Below are positions 45,860-55,155 of a DNA stretch of 64,000 bases, one piece after another. The notes beneath the pieces were generated by a model that was not told the origin of the DNA, did not search any database, and was given only the letters and a program-made list of their open reading frames with translations. Each line of letters opens with the position of its first letter. Within the stretch, counting starts at the first letter, position 1. A program made the translations under genes and the position numbers. The DNA comes from an uncultured Anaeroplasmataceae bacterium (GTDB lineage Bacteria > Bacillota_I > Bacilli_A > Acholeplasmatales > Anaeroplasmataceae), in assembly GCA_949840955.1 (NCBI GenBank), contig CATKXV010000007.1, forward strand, positions 1 through 64,000, read 5' to 3'.

Positions 45860-47133
45860 TGGAATCTGAAGTTAAGGAATATCCAAAATTCGTCGCTTCT
45901 ATGCGTAAAACTCATACCATATTAATTCCATCTATGCTTCCCTTTCATATGGCATTGTTTGAAAAGGCACTGATTTATTCAGGCTATAAGGTAGAGATTA
46001 TGCGAAATGAGGGTCCTGATGTAGTGACAGAGGGACTTAAATATGTTCATAACGATACCTGCTATCCTGCATTGCTCGTAATCGGACAATTCATAGATAA
46101 TCTAAATCATAGAACGGATCACGATCGGTTGGTGCTTTTGATTACGCAAACAGGTGGAGGCTGTCGTGCCTCAAACTATATTCATCTTCTTAGAAAGGCA
46201 TTAGATAAGGCTGGCTATGGCTTTATTCCTGTAGTTTCCTTAAATGCTTCGAATCTGGAAAAGGATAGTGGATTAAAGCTAACCTACGCTTTGATCAAAA
46301 AAATTGCAGCAGCAATGACCTATGGCGATGAAATTATGTATTTGTTTAATAAAACGCGCTCCTATGAGGTGGAGTCAGGCTCTGCAAAAAATTTAGCCTC
46401 TTCCTGGGTTGAACGCATTGGCAAACAATTTGAAAAGAAAAAGGGTGTTTCCTATAGAGCCTTAAAAAAGAATCTTAAAGCAATTGCCAAAAGCTTTAAT
46501 GAGCTAAAATTAGATGTATCCCACTCCATTCCAAAGGTTGGGGTTGTAGGAGAAATTTATGTAAAATATGCTGCCTTAGGAAACAATCACCTAGAGGATT
46601 TCTTAGTAAGTGAGCATGCTGAGGTTATGGTGCCTGGTCTTTATGGATTCATCCTCTATTGCTTATATAATTCCATCTATGATAATCAGTTCTATGGTGG
46701 AGGGAAGCTGAAAAAGCTTGGTGCCAAATTGATTATATGGTATCTAAGAAGACGAGAAAAGCTGATGATTCACAGCATGAAGCATACAAAATTCACACCA
46801 ATGAAATACTTCTCTCATACAAAGGATTTGTCTGAGGGAATCCTATCTCATGGAACCAAAATGGGAGAAGGTTGGCTTTTAACTGCTGAAATGATGGAGC
46901 TCGTAGAAATCGGCTATGATAATATCATATGTACACAGCCCTTTGGCTGCTTACCAAACCACATCTGTGGTAAGGGTGTAATGAAGAAAATTAAATCTCT
47001 TCATCCTGATGCCAATATTGTAGCCATAGACTATGATCCTTCTGCTACCAAGGTCAATCAGGAAAATCGAATTAAGCTAATGCTAGCCATTGCTAGAGAA
47101 AAAATTAAAGAAGACGAGGATGCTAAGCTGTAA
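45859..47133 (+). CDS. 2-hydroxyglutaryl-CoA dehydratase-like/CoA-activase partner protein
   Basis: YVHNDTCYPALLVIGQFID, TQTGGGCRASNYI, CTQPFGCLPNHICGKGVMKKIK; start overlaps preceding stop (TAATG). Confidence 0.88.
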   Translation: MESEVKEYPKFVASMRKTHTILIPSMLPFHMALFEKALIYSGYKVEIMRNEGPDVVTEGLKYVHNDTCYPALLVIGQFIDNLNHRTDHDRLVLLITQTGGGCRASNYIHLLRKALDKAGYGFIPVVSLNASNLEKDSGLKLTYALIKKIAAAMTYGDEIMYLFNKTRSYEVESGSAKNLASSWVERIGKQFEKKKGVSYRALKKNLKAIAKSFNELKLDVSHSIPKVGVVGEIYVKYAALGNNHLEDFLVSEHAEVMVPGLYGFILYCLYNSIYDNQFYGGGKLKKLGAKLIIWYLRRREKLMIHSMKHTKFTPMKYFSHTKDLSEGILSHGTKMGEGWLLTAEMMELVEIGYDNIICTQPFGCLPNHICGKGVMKKIKSLHPDANIVAIDYDPSATKVNQENRIKLMLAIAREKIKEDEDAKL

Positions 47134-47157
47134 ATCAAACAGCTTAGCTTTTTTTAT
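47118..47157 (+). terminator. Terminator after the dehydratase-like pair
   Basis: GCTAAGCTGTAAATCAAACAGCTTAGCTTTTTTT. Confidence 0.8.
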
Positions 47158-47694
47158 ATGAGAACCTATTTAAGAAATGAAATCATTATTACAAAAAATG
47201 CATATATCAATCAAATATTTAAAATTATCAAAGGGCATATTCAAAACAAAAAAGGGACCGAGCTTTATGGTCCCAATAGCTATCTTTTTTTAGATCAAAT
47301 CTTTTACCATTCCTTTACTCTAGATGAATACTATGCCTTAGATTTCGTGTCAGGGGAATGGATTGATAAAGAAGATATCGACATAAGCTATTTTTCTATT
47401 TTATCTAAGATGTATCAAGAAAAGAAAAATCAAGCTGAGCTACTTCTTATTCAAAGCTCTATCACTAAAATTGCAAGATATTTTTATTTTGAATACATCA
47501 ATAATAAAACAGAAAGCTTTTATGTAACCCTAAGTATATCTGAATTAGCCATCTATCTAAGACTATCTAAGTTAGAGCTCTCCGAGGGAATAAAATTCTT
47601 AGAATCCAAGATGATCCTGGCAAAGCACAATAAGCTCTTTAACATCCTCAATGTAAAGCAATTAGAAACCTATGCTTATATGCCAGATGATTAA
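47158..47694 (+). CDS. Crp/Fnr-like HTH protein with degenerate N-terminus
   Basis: C-term FYVTLSISELAIYLRLSKLELSEGIKFLESKMILAKHNKLFNI resembles Crp HTH. Confidence 0.5.
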   Translation: MRTYLRNEIIITKNAYINQIFKIIKGHIQNKKGTELYGPNSYLFLDQIFYHSFTLDEYYALDFVSGEWIDKEDIDISYFSILSKMYQEKKNQAELLLIQSSITKIARYFYFEYINNKTESFYVTLSISELAIYLRLSKLELSEGIKFLESKMILAKHNKLFNILNVKQLETYAYMPDD

Positions 47695-47716
47695 TAAGAT
47701 CTAATCCTTATCCTTT

Positions 47717-48409
47717 TTAAGGCAATATTTGGATTACATCTTGATATAAGCAAGTAAATTTTTCTGTAAAAAATTGATCGATGTGATAATGTCCAAAATA
47801 CCAATGCGTAAAATCTAAGACAGCATAAATCCGTTCTAAGGCTTCATTTGATTTAGCAAATTTTAAAAATCCACCCTGAGCTTTAAAGGAATAAAGTCCT
47901 ACAACCGATAGTAAACTTGATGGACAATCGTGAGTTAAAACAAAATCCACTTTATTTTTATGCTTTGCTAGATTGCTTAGTCCCTCTTGTATCTCCTCCT
48001 CTGTTGGTAGTTCCTGTGGCCACCAAGAGACATGAGGCTCTCGATAGGCCTTATCAATAGATAATCCACCTCCAAAGGTAAAAAAGGTCTTTCCTTCTAT
48101 TTCAAATACTTGACCACGCATCAAATGAATGACATGAGAGGCAAGTCTATGAACCTTACCTCCATTCCACATTTCTACTGGATAAGCATATAAGGCATCA
48201 AAGTTTTCATGATTTCCATCAACGAATAAAACGGTGAAGGGCAATGCATTATACTCCTCTATCGCTTCTTTATCCGTATTAGGAAAAAATAATACACCAC
48301 AATCCCCTACTATGATAAGATAGTCCTCTTTTGTTAAGTGGGAAAGTGTAGGTGATTTCAATTTTTTAAAATCTGTAAAGCGATGGGTATCCCCTGTAAC
48401 TAATATCAT
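47717..48409 (-). CDS. Metallophosphoesterase
   Basis: ILVTGDTHRFTDF, IIVGDCGVLFF, DGNHENFDA, LTHDCPSSL, FGHYHID. Confidence 0.92.
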   Translation of the reverse strand: MILVTGDTHRFTDFKKLKSPTLSHLTKEDYLIIVGDCGVLFFPNTDKEAIEEYNALPFTVLFVDGNHENFDALYAYPVEMWNGGKVHRLASHVIHLMRGQVFEIEGKTFFTFGGGLSIDKAYREPHVSWWPQELPTEEEIQEGLSNLAKHKNKVDFVLTHDCPSSLLSVVGLYSFKAQGGFLKFAKSNEALERIYAVLDFTHWYFGHYHIDQFFTEKFTCLYQDVIQILP

Positions 48410-48472
48410 TTGAATATAATCCTCCTATTCTATCCTTCTTTAAATCGTGCTAAGGAAATCTTTTATTAAAAG

Positions 48473-49558
48473 CTATAGCTTTAAAATGGCTTTAAGCTGT
48501 GCCTCATCAACCAATATCCTTCTGTCTTCAGTTCCTTGTCTTCTGGATATAATGCCTCTGTTTTCTAGCTCCTTGATAATTTGAGCTGCATCATTAAATC
48601 TGAAGCAAAACCGATTTTGAATTCGATTAATGGATACATAATTTTTCTCAATACAGAATAAAGCAACCTGATATATGATTTCATCATTGATATTCAGAGG
48701 CTCTTCGATTTCTATTTTATCGTATTCCTCGATAGATAGCAAGTAGGAAGCGGTGAAATGCTTTCGAATAAAATCACAAATATTCATTATCTCTACAGGC
48801 TCAAAGTAGGCTCCTTGAAGATGAATCAGCGAATCCTCATTTTTAAAAAGCATATCTCCATAGCCCTTTAAATTTTCAGCTCCAGCTGTATCAAGGATAA
48901 TCTTACTATCCATATCCTTAGCTACACGAAATGCAATTCTAGTAGGTATGGCTGCCTTGATTGTTCCAAAAAGAATCTGTGGAGTTATGCGTACAGTAGA
49001 TAAAATAAGATGGATTCCCACTTGACTTCCCTGCTGAAGGATACGTACTAAAGCATCCTTTGCCTCAAAACCAAATTGTGTAATCAAATCTGCATACTCA
49101 TCTGCAAAAATAACTATTTTAGGAAGCCTCATTAAAACCTCTTGTCTTCCAATTAGCTTTCTTCTATTTTCTATCACTTCTGTGATTTTCTTTAAACCAG
49201 AAAGAATTTGAATGGGCTCTGTTAAAATAGGCATAGCCAAATGAGGTAAATTGTTATATACCTTAAATTCTGTCTTTTTAGGATCTATGAATACAAATCT
49301 AACATCCTCAAAGCTATTTTTTAATAACAAGGAAACTGCAATGGTATGAAGACATACCGATTTTCCACTTCTTGGAACGCCTGCCATTAGTAAATGTCCA
49401 GCAGCTGATAAATCCAAATATACAGCTTCGTTTTCTTCATTTTTTCCCAAGGTGATACATAGCTTGTTTTTTCTTTGTTCCATGCTTGCTGTTTTCTTTT
49501 GCTTTAGCTGCATAAAGGGAAGCCTATATTTTTTCATTTTTATTTTTCCTTTCTTCAT
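48473..49558 (-). CDS. FtsK/SpoIIIE-type DNA translocase-like ATPase, no N-terminal TM region
   Basis: HLLMAGVPRSGKSVCLHTIAVSLL (Walker A), KIVIFADEYADL, HLILSTVRITPQILFGTIKAAIPTRIAFRV; C-term winged helix like FtsK gamma. Confidence 0.88.
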   Translation of the reverse strand: MKKGKIKMKKYRLPFMQLKQKKTASMEQRKNKLCITLGKNEENEAVYLDLSAAGHLLMAGVPRSGKSVCLHTIAVSLLLKNSFEDVRFVFIDPKKTEFKVYNNLPHLAMPILTEPIQILSGLKKITEVIENRRKLIGRQEVLMRLPKIVIFADEYADLITQFGFEAKDALVRILQQGSQVGIHLILSTVRITPQILFGTIKAAIPTRIAFRVAKDMDSKIILDTAGAENLKGYGDMLFKNEDSLIHLQGAYFEPVEIMNICDFIRKHFTASYLLSIEEYDKIEIEEPLNINDEIIYQVALFCIEKNYVSINRIQNRFCFRFNDAAQIIKELENRGIISRRQGTEDRRILVDEAQLKAILKL

Positions 49559-50379
49559 TATTCTAATATAATATCTTTGATATTCTGAAATTCATCCTCA
49601 GAAAGATCACTTATAGAATCTAGCATTTTCAGATAGATAGCTACCAAGGAGGATTTTAAATCCTCTAATCTTTGCAATATTCTATTAACAAGACGAATAA
49701 ACTCTTGTTTCGAAGCTTCAGGATTGGCCTTTATGATTTTTTCTAGGGCCTCATAATATGCTTTATCAAAGCTATCCTTTGCCTCATCGTATTCCTCGAT
49801 GATAAGCTCATCCTCTTTAAATTCTTCCTCTTCTTTCTTGGTTTCTAAGTCTAAAATTCGCTGACGAATCGATTTTTTTTGTTCCTCCAACTTTTTTTTA
49901 AAATCTGCTCTTTGGCTAGGCCAAAAAGGAAAAGCATCCATTTCCTTGGTATCTAGTGAATCATCTTCCATAGCTCCAAAGCGCTCAATGAAATCATTTT
50001 TCGTAAGATAGATTTCCTGGAAAGGAGGTTCCCCTATAAACTCTTCTTCTGTCATCCAGTCCACAATTTTTCTTACAGTAGCCATGGATAAAGCAAATCT
50101 CGATTGAAGGTAAACAGTAGAAACGTCTCCTCTTTTGATACAATCCCAAAGAACCTCCTTGTAAATTTGAGGAATTTCCTCTGTTTTCTCTTCATATGTA
50201 TAATACAAATCATCCACTAAAGTTAATTTGTTTTGTTCAACAAGCTTTGAAAATATGGCACGAACCTCTCTATATCCTAAATTCAAGCTCTTCTGTACCT
50301 CAGGTATAGAAACTATTTTTTTTGTTATTATATACCTCTCTACCTCTGTAATTGGCATTTTATCTTCCTCCTTTTTCAT
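49558..50379 (-). CDS. Protein with two winged-helix domains (FtsK-gamma-like) and a charged coiled-coil
   Basis: VLWDCIKRGDVSTVYLQSRFALSMATVRKIVDWMTEEEFIG aligns by eye with the FtsK gamma pattern. Confidence 0.65.
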   Translation of the reverse strand: MKKEEDKMPITEVERYIITKKIVSIPEVQKSLNLGYREVRAIFSKLVEQNKLTLVDDLYYTYEEKTEEIPQIYKEVLWDCIKRGDVSTVYLQSRFALSMATVRKIVDWMTEEEFIGEPPFQEIYLTKNDFIERFGAMEDDSLDTKEMDAFPFWPSQRADFKKKLEEQKKSIRQRILDLETKKEEEEFKEDELIIEEYDEAKDSFDKAYYEALEKIIKANPEASKQEFIRLVNRILQRLEDLKSSLVAIYLKMLDSISDLSEDEFQNIKDIILE

Positions 50380-51010
50380 TCAAAATAATTTTTTTACTAT
50401 TTTGAAACTCTTCCTCTGTTAAAATAGAAAATTCTTTTATGATTCTTTTTAAAATCATTTGAATTGCTATATTCCTTTTATACAATTTCAGCTGCTTCAT
50501 TGTATGTCTTATAAATTGTTTTTTTGTTAGAATTTCATGATCACTGAAAAGATGCTTTAAAACCCATTGGTATTCGCTCATCGTATAAGGCTTTCTTTTA
50601 TAATTCCTTTTATTTTCCAGTAGGATTTCCTTTATTCCCTCAAGTCTCCACTTACTAAATTTCTTTGCTGTACTATACTTTCCATACTGGCTTAGAAATT
50701 GATCCTTGGTTATCAATAAGGAATCATAGGACTTTTTTCTCATATACATAATTTCAAACCAAGAGGCTTTGTTGTAAGCATAGCCTTGATCCTCCATCCA
50801 AGATAGAATCGCATTGGCTTGCCTCCGAGTAATATATAGCTTTTTTTGTAGGAAATCATAAGTCGCATTGTTTTTTTGAATACAAAGCCATAGAGCGTAA
50901 AGATATAATGGATCTGGCTTAGTTGAATCATAGGCTTGAATTCGTTGCTTTAGGATTTCAGAATCATCGAATTGTTGAGTTTTAATCGTCCCATTCATTT
51001 TTCTTGACAT
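50360..51010 (-). CDS. FtsK-gamma-like winged-helix protein, paralogue of the preceding gene
   Basis: LYLYALWLCIQKNNATYDFLQKKLYITRRQANAILSWMEDQGYAY; shared C-term LTEEEFQNSKKIILNE / LSEDEFQNIKDIILE. Confidence 0.65.
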   Translation of the reverse strand: MSRKMNGTIKTQQFDDSEILKQRIQAYDSTKPDPLYLYALWLCIQKNNATYDFLQKKLYITRRQANAILSWMEDQGYAYNKASWFEIMYMRKKSYDSLLITKDQFLSQYGKYSTAKKFSKWRLEGIKEILLENKRNYKRKPYTMSEYQWVLKHLFSDHEILTKKQFIRHTMKQLKLYKRNIAIQMILKRIIKEFSILTEEEFQNSKKIILNEKGGR

Positions 51011-52670
51011 CTCTTACATAGGTATATTGAGGAGATAATGGATTAAGATTAACCCGATATTCCTTATCGTCTGCTTGAGGAAGCTCATTCAATTCCTTAC
51101 ACTGATAATATCGTTCCAGCTTAGAAAAGAATACATATCCACAATTTGCCTCTGTAACAATACATTCTCCTACCTTTAGATTCGCAAGTATGCTTTTGGG
51201 CATGAGGGGTATTGTTTCTATTTGGTAATTATCGATTTCCTCCTTACTCCCATTTAAAGCACATAGAGGAGATATCCGTGTCGTTAGTCCGCATTCCTTA
51301 CTAAACTCTTCTAGAGTTCCTGGATTATTACTTCCAATAAAGACATGTAGATTTAAATTATCTCGAATGATTTCTGCAATATGATGTCCATAAACATTAT
51401 TCAGCTGGGCATAGGATTGTAGTATTAGAATAAACCAAATGTTTCTTCCGGCACAGGCGGAAACAACTGTTTCAAAGTCGGATATTTTGGGAAAATTTCC
51501 AAATTCATCTAAAATGAAGTAAAAGGGAACATCAAGCTTTCCTGAAGACTTTTGATTGGCATGCTCAATTAAAAGGGTATAGGCACTTTGGACTAGCGTA
51601 CTAATGACCTGATAATGGGCCTTTACCTCATCTCTATAGGCGATAAAGACTGCGATTGGCTTATCTTCATCAATGAGCTCCTCCATTTCAAAGCTATTAC
51701 AGCTCGTAATCAATCGAATTGCACTAGATTTATAAATAGACATCTTAGTATTAAAGCTACTAACAATACATTTTCTTGTACTCTGAGCATTTTCTAAAAT
51801 ACAGTTCTTGGCTAATTTTAGGGCTCTAGAGGTAGGTCCTCTAGAGGTGAAATATCCCGAATCATTGTATCTAGCCCCACTACCATCTCGCATGCTATCC
51901 ATAATCGTTAGAGCTGTACTAAAGGAAAATCTTTCTTCTGTAATGACCTCCTCCTCATTTTCAAGATGGCTATCCTCTAGCATTCCCCATATGATTGCTG
52001 TAAGGAGGATACGAGCAGAATCCTCCCAATAAGGATCATCTCCTTTTTTTGTAGAGATTGTTATCGCTGCAATCTTGTCAATTTCATTTTCTACCTCAGC
52101 AATTAAAATGGCTCTCGTTCTATCTATAATTTCATCTAGGAGCTTTTGGCTTTCATAGATTGTACCTCTAAACCGATTTCTTATGCCATGGTCTGTTTCA
52201 ACAAGCTCTACCTCATCCTCTAGATTGTATGCTTTTTGATACATACGATAAATGGGTGTTAAGGGATTCCAATACTCAGAATGCTGATAATCTCTAAAGT
52301 TGAAAAGCTTTACATTATAGCCCTCCTTACGTAGGGTTTCAGAGGTTATCTTATAAAGCTCTCCCTTTGGATCTGAGATAAACATACGCTTCTTCTTTTT
52401 TTGTTTGGCAAAGGATAATATCGTAGGAATTACATATTCTGTAGTCTTTCCAAGACGAGTTGCAGCAATAACGCCTACATGATTTTCTAATTCTGAATAA
52501 GTTTGAACAAGCCTACCATCTATATAACGATTGGCCTTAAGAACCCCATTCACTTCATGATTGGGTAAATCCTCATAGCTTACTGTATTTGGAAAAGTAA
52601 GGGGTACATCCTCATAATGCAAAAGCTTCGTATTGTCATAGCCTGTTAGTATTTGATTAGTGATTTTCAT
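50982..52670 (-). CDS. Type IV secretion coupling ATPase, VirD4/TraG/TraD family
   Basis: HVGVIAATRLGKTTEYVIPTILSFAKQKKKKRMFISDPKGELYKIT, PFYFILDEFGNFPKISDFETVVSACAGRNIWFILILQSYAQLNNVYG; SD GGAGGAAGC. Confidence 0.92.
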   Translation of the reverse strand: MKITNQILTGYDNTKLLHYEDVPLTFPNTVSYEDLPNHEVNGVLKANRYIDGRLVQTYSELENHVGVIAATRLGKTTEYVIPTILSFAKQKKKKRMFISDPKGELYKITSETLRKEGYNVKLFNFRDYQHSEYWNPLTPIYRMYQKAYNLEDEVELVETDHGIRNRFRGTIYESQKLLDEIIDRTRAILIAEVENEIDKIAAITISTKKGDDPYWEDSARILLTAIIWGMLEDSHLENEEEVITEERFSFSTALTIMDSMRDGSGARYNDSGYFTSRGPTSRALKLAKNCILENAQSTRKCIVSSFNTKMSIYKSSAIRLITSCNSFEMEELIDEDKPIAVFIAYRDEVKAHYQVISTLVQSAYTLLIEHANQKSSGKLDVPFYFILDEFGNFPKISDFETVVSACAGRNIWFILILQSYAQLNNVYGHHIAEIIRDNLNLHVFIGSNNPGTLEEFSKECGLTTRISPLCALNGSKEEIDNYQIETIPLMPKSILANLKVGECIVTEANCGYVFFSKLERYYQCKELNELPQADDKEYRVNLNPLSPQYTYVRDVKKNEWDD

Positions 52671-54276
52671 TGATGCTTCCTCCAAACCCATATGTTTTTT
52701 TCACATGATTTATCTTTTTATCCTCAAAATATGGTCTAACTAGCTCTGCTGTTAGATGTATTTCTTCTCTTCGAATTCTATATTCCTTTAAAATTTTATC
52801 AAGGATTTTATCTACTGTATCTAAGGATATTGTATTCAGTGCTGCTAAAGCTTGCTCATCTATAATCGCTGATGCTATATGATAGGAGGTTTTCTTTTCC
52901 TCAAGCATATCCCTTATGACCTCTATTTTTTCGCTTGCCCGAATCGGAGCAACCTTCACAAACTCAACCCAATTTTTTAAATGATTCATATTTTCCTTAT
53001 CACATATACAAATGGGAAGAATTGGACTTAAATCCAGACGCACCGCAGGATGATTGAGATGAAATCTTTGTCTTTTTTCACTTTTCAAAAAGCTTTTCAG
53101 ATTATCTATAATCGCTTCATCTATTTCACCCTTCAAAAGAAAGAGATAGATATTGGCTTTTCCTTCCTCTGCATTTCTAATAAAAACATTGTTTTTTGTT
53201 GGCTCAAAATCTATTCCACGTAAATCAGCAACCTCTATTTTTTCTATATGATTTTGATCTAGCATTTGAAAAATTCTTTTCATATAAATTTCCAATGCAT
53301 ATTCTGAATCACTATAGATTCCTATAGGCTTATAGGCCTTCATCATTCTTAAATCACTATTTTTCAAGCCAATTAAAAGATTCTGCTGTTCTTCTTCTCG
53401 ATGGATGGGGATATCCTCTAGGACCTCTTCCCGAATAAGGATATCATCTCTTTGGAGCTTTAAAGGCAAATCACAGGCTTCTGAAATCATTTCCTTATTT
53501 TCTGAAAAAACAATCTTTTCTTTATCCTTAATGCCTATTGTACTACCAAAGATCAATCTAGCATATAAAGGCTCATAAAGATCCTCTTTTAATTTGCCAC
53601 AGGCAAAGCTTTTCTTTAATAAAAGAATCTCTTCATTTTCTTGATTTACCTTCATTTTATATTGTTCTTGTACAATAGAAGAGAGGAAATAAAAGGGCGT
53701 ATCTGCAACAGAGGCATTGAGCTTTTTTAGAATCTCTCTTCTATTTTCTTTATCATATTTGAGTAAGGATAACGCTGCAAAGGTATCTCCCCACTGGGTA
53801 GCCTTTTCTAAATATTTCAGACCACTTTGCTGATTTGCCTTTAGAAATATTCCTGAGCAAAGAAGTGTCCCTAATACACGCATCGCAAGGACATTTCCTT
53901 GTTTAGCAAGCATATAAAGATTTCTTTCTATTAAATTTTTAGTCATTTCCTCTGTGGCACATAAACAATATTTGTCTGCAGTACTCATAGCCTTCCCCTT
54001 GATTGCTAGAATCATCTCCTCCTGCTCCTCTAAAAGGCTCGGCTGATGAGTAAGCTCCTTATATTGCTTCACTCTTCGATATCGCTTATACTCCTCTATC
54101 GTTTGAATTTCCTTAATGATATCAGCATCAAATAAGGAATCCATATTTTTATACTCCTTTATACAGAAGATTTCCTTTAAGCAAGCAAAGATTTTATTCG
54201 AAGGAAGAAATTTTCCTATAATTGCTTGATAAATGAAAAATTCATATACAAAGGTTTCCGTTAATATATCCAACAT
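52657..54276 (-). CDS. Hypothetical protein with Sel1/TPR-like stretch
   Basis: AKQGNVLAMRVLGTLLCSGIFLKANQQSGLKYLEKATQWGDTFAALSLLKYD. Confidence 0.5.
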   Translation of the reverse strand: MLDILTETFVYEFFIYQAIIGKFLPSNKIFACLKEIFCIKEYKNMDSLFDADIIKEIQTIEEYKRYRRVKQYKELTHQPSLLEEQEEMILAIKGKAMSTADKYCLCATEEMTKNLIERNLYMLAKQGNVLAMRVLGTLLCSGIFLKANQQSGLKYLEKATQWGDTFAALSLLKYDKENRREILKKLNASVADTPFYFLSSIVQEQYKMKVNQENEEILLLKKSFACGKLKEDLYEPLYARLIFGSTIGIKDKEKIVFSENKEMISEACDLPLKLQRDDILIREEVLEDIPIHREEEQQNLLIGLKNSDLRMMKAYKPIGIYSDSEYALEIYMKRIFQMLDQNHIEKIEVADLRGIDFEPTKNNVFIRNAEEGKANIYLFLLKGEIDEAIIDNLKSFLKSEKRQRFHLNHPAVRLDLSPILPICICDKENMNHLKNWVEFVKVAPIRASEKIEVIRDMLEEKKTSYHIASAIIDEQALAALNTISLDTVDKILDKILKEYRIRREEIHLTAELVRPYFEDKKINHVKKTYGFGGSINENH

Positions 54277-54280
54277 TTTT

Positions 54281-54841
54281 TCACTCTCCTTTTGCTTTAT
54301 TTTGACTTGGAATTACTGTATCAATAATTCCATATTCTAATGCCTCATAGGCCGTCATAATATTATCACGATCCGTATCCCTTTGAATGGTCTTTACCGT
54401 TTTTCCTGTGTTTTCTGATAGGATTTGATTTAATCTTTTTTTAGTACGCTCAATATGCTTTGCAGCAATCATAATATCACTAGCCTGTCCACTAGCACCA
54501 CCTAAAGGCTGATGGATTAGGATTTCACAGTTCTCTGTAGCTCTGCGATACCATTTAGAGCCCGCAGAAAGTAGAAAGGCTCCCATACTCGCTGCCATAC
54601 CTATACCTACTGTAATAATTCTAGCCTTGATATAATTCATTGTATCATAGATGGCGAGTCCTGCCGAAACACTTCCTCCCGGGGAATTGATTTGTATTGT
54701 AATCTCTTCTGCTCCCTTATCCTCTAGGTATTGAAGCTCTGCAATCACAAGCTCTGCCATTCGGTCATCAATTGGACCAAAAATATTGACTGTATTTCTA
54801 GTTAGAGAATACTGTGCTGAAAATTCTTCCTGTGGCTTCAT
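54281..54841 (-). CDS. ClpP-like serine protease
   Basis: QINSPGGSVSAGLAIYDTM, GMAASMGAFLLSAGSKWYRRA, EILIHQPLGGASGQASDI; Ser-His present. Confidence 0.92.
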   Translation of the reverse strand: MKPQEEFSAQYSLTRNTVNIFGPIDDRMAELVIAELQYLEDKGAEEITIQINSPGGSVSAGLAIYDTMNYIKARIITVGIGMAASMGAFLLSAGSKWYRRATENCEILIHQPLGGASGQASDIMIAAKHIERTKKRLNQILSENTGKTVKTIQRDTDRDNIMTAYEALEYGIIDTVIPSQNKAKGE

Positions 54842-54843
54842 TT

Positions 54844-55155
54844 TTATTCCTCCTCTTCTAAGCTCTTTTCTAGCATATCATAATATTCTTCAAAAATTTT
54901 TAATGCGGTTAATTCATTGCTTTCAACCAATAAAGCTAATTCATCATTTTCCTCATCTAAGTAAAAAACGATTGCCTCATCCTCTTCTACATTTTTCATT
55001 TTGTCTATAGGCTTTAATATACAATAAATTTTTTCATTATAAGGTATGACTGCAACCTGTTCAAATCGATAGCATCCTCCTTGATCATCTGTTAAAACGA
55101 TTGGATCAAAGTTTTTTTCATCCAATAAGATATCCAATAAATCCATCAGTAGCAC
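54844..55155 (-). CDS. DUF1292-like protein
   Basis: FDPIVLTDDQGGCYRFEQVAVIPYNEKIYCILKPIDKM...DEAIVFYLDEENDELALLVE. Confidence 0.7.
   Translation of the reverse strand: MLLMDLLDILLDEKNFDPIVLTDDQGGCYRFEQVAVIPYNEKIYCILKPIDKMKNVEEDEAIVFYLDEENDELALLVESNELTALKIFEEYYDMLEKSLEEEE

Noticed and set aside
54281-54841. Phage head-maturation ClpP protease
   Set aside because: No capsid, portal or terminase genes nearby
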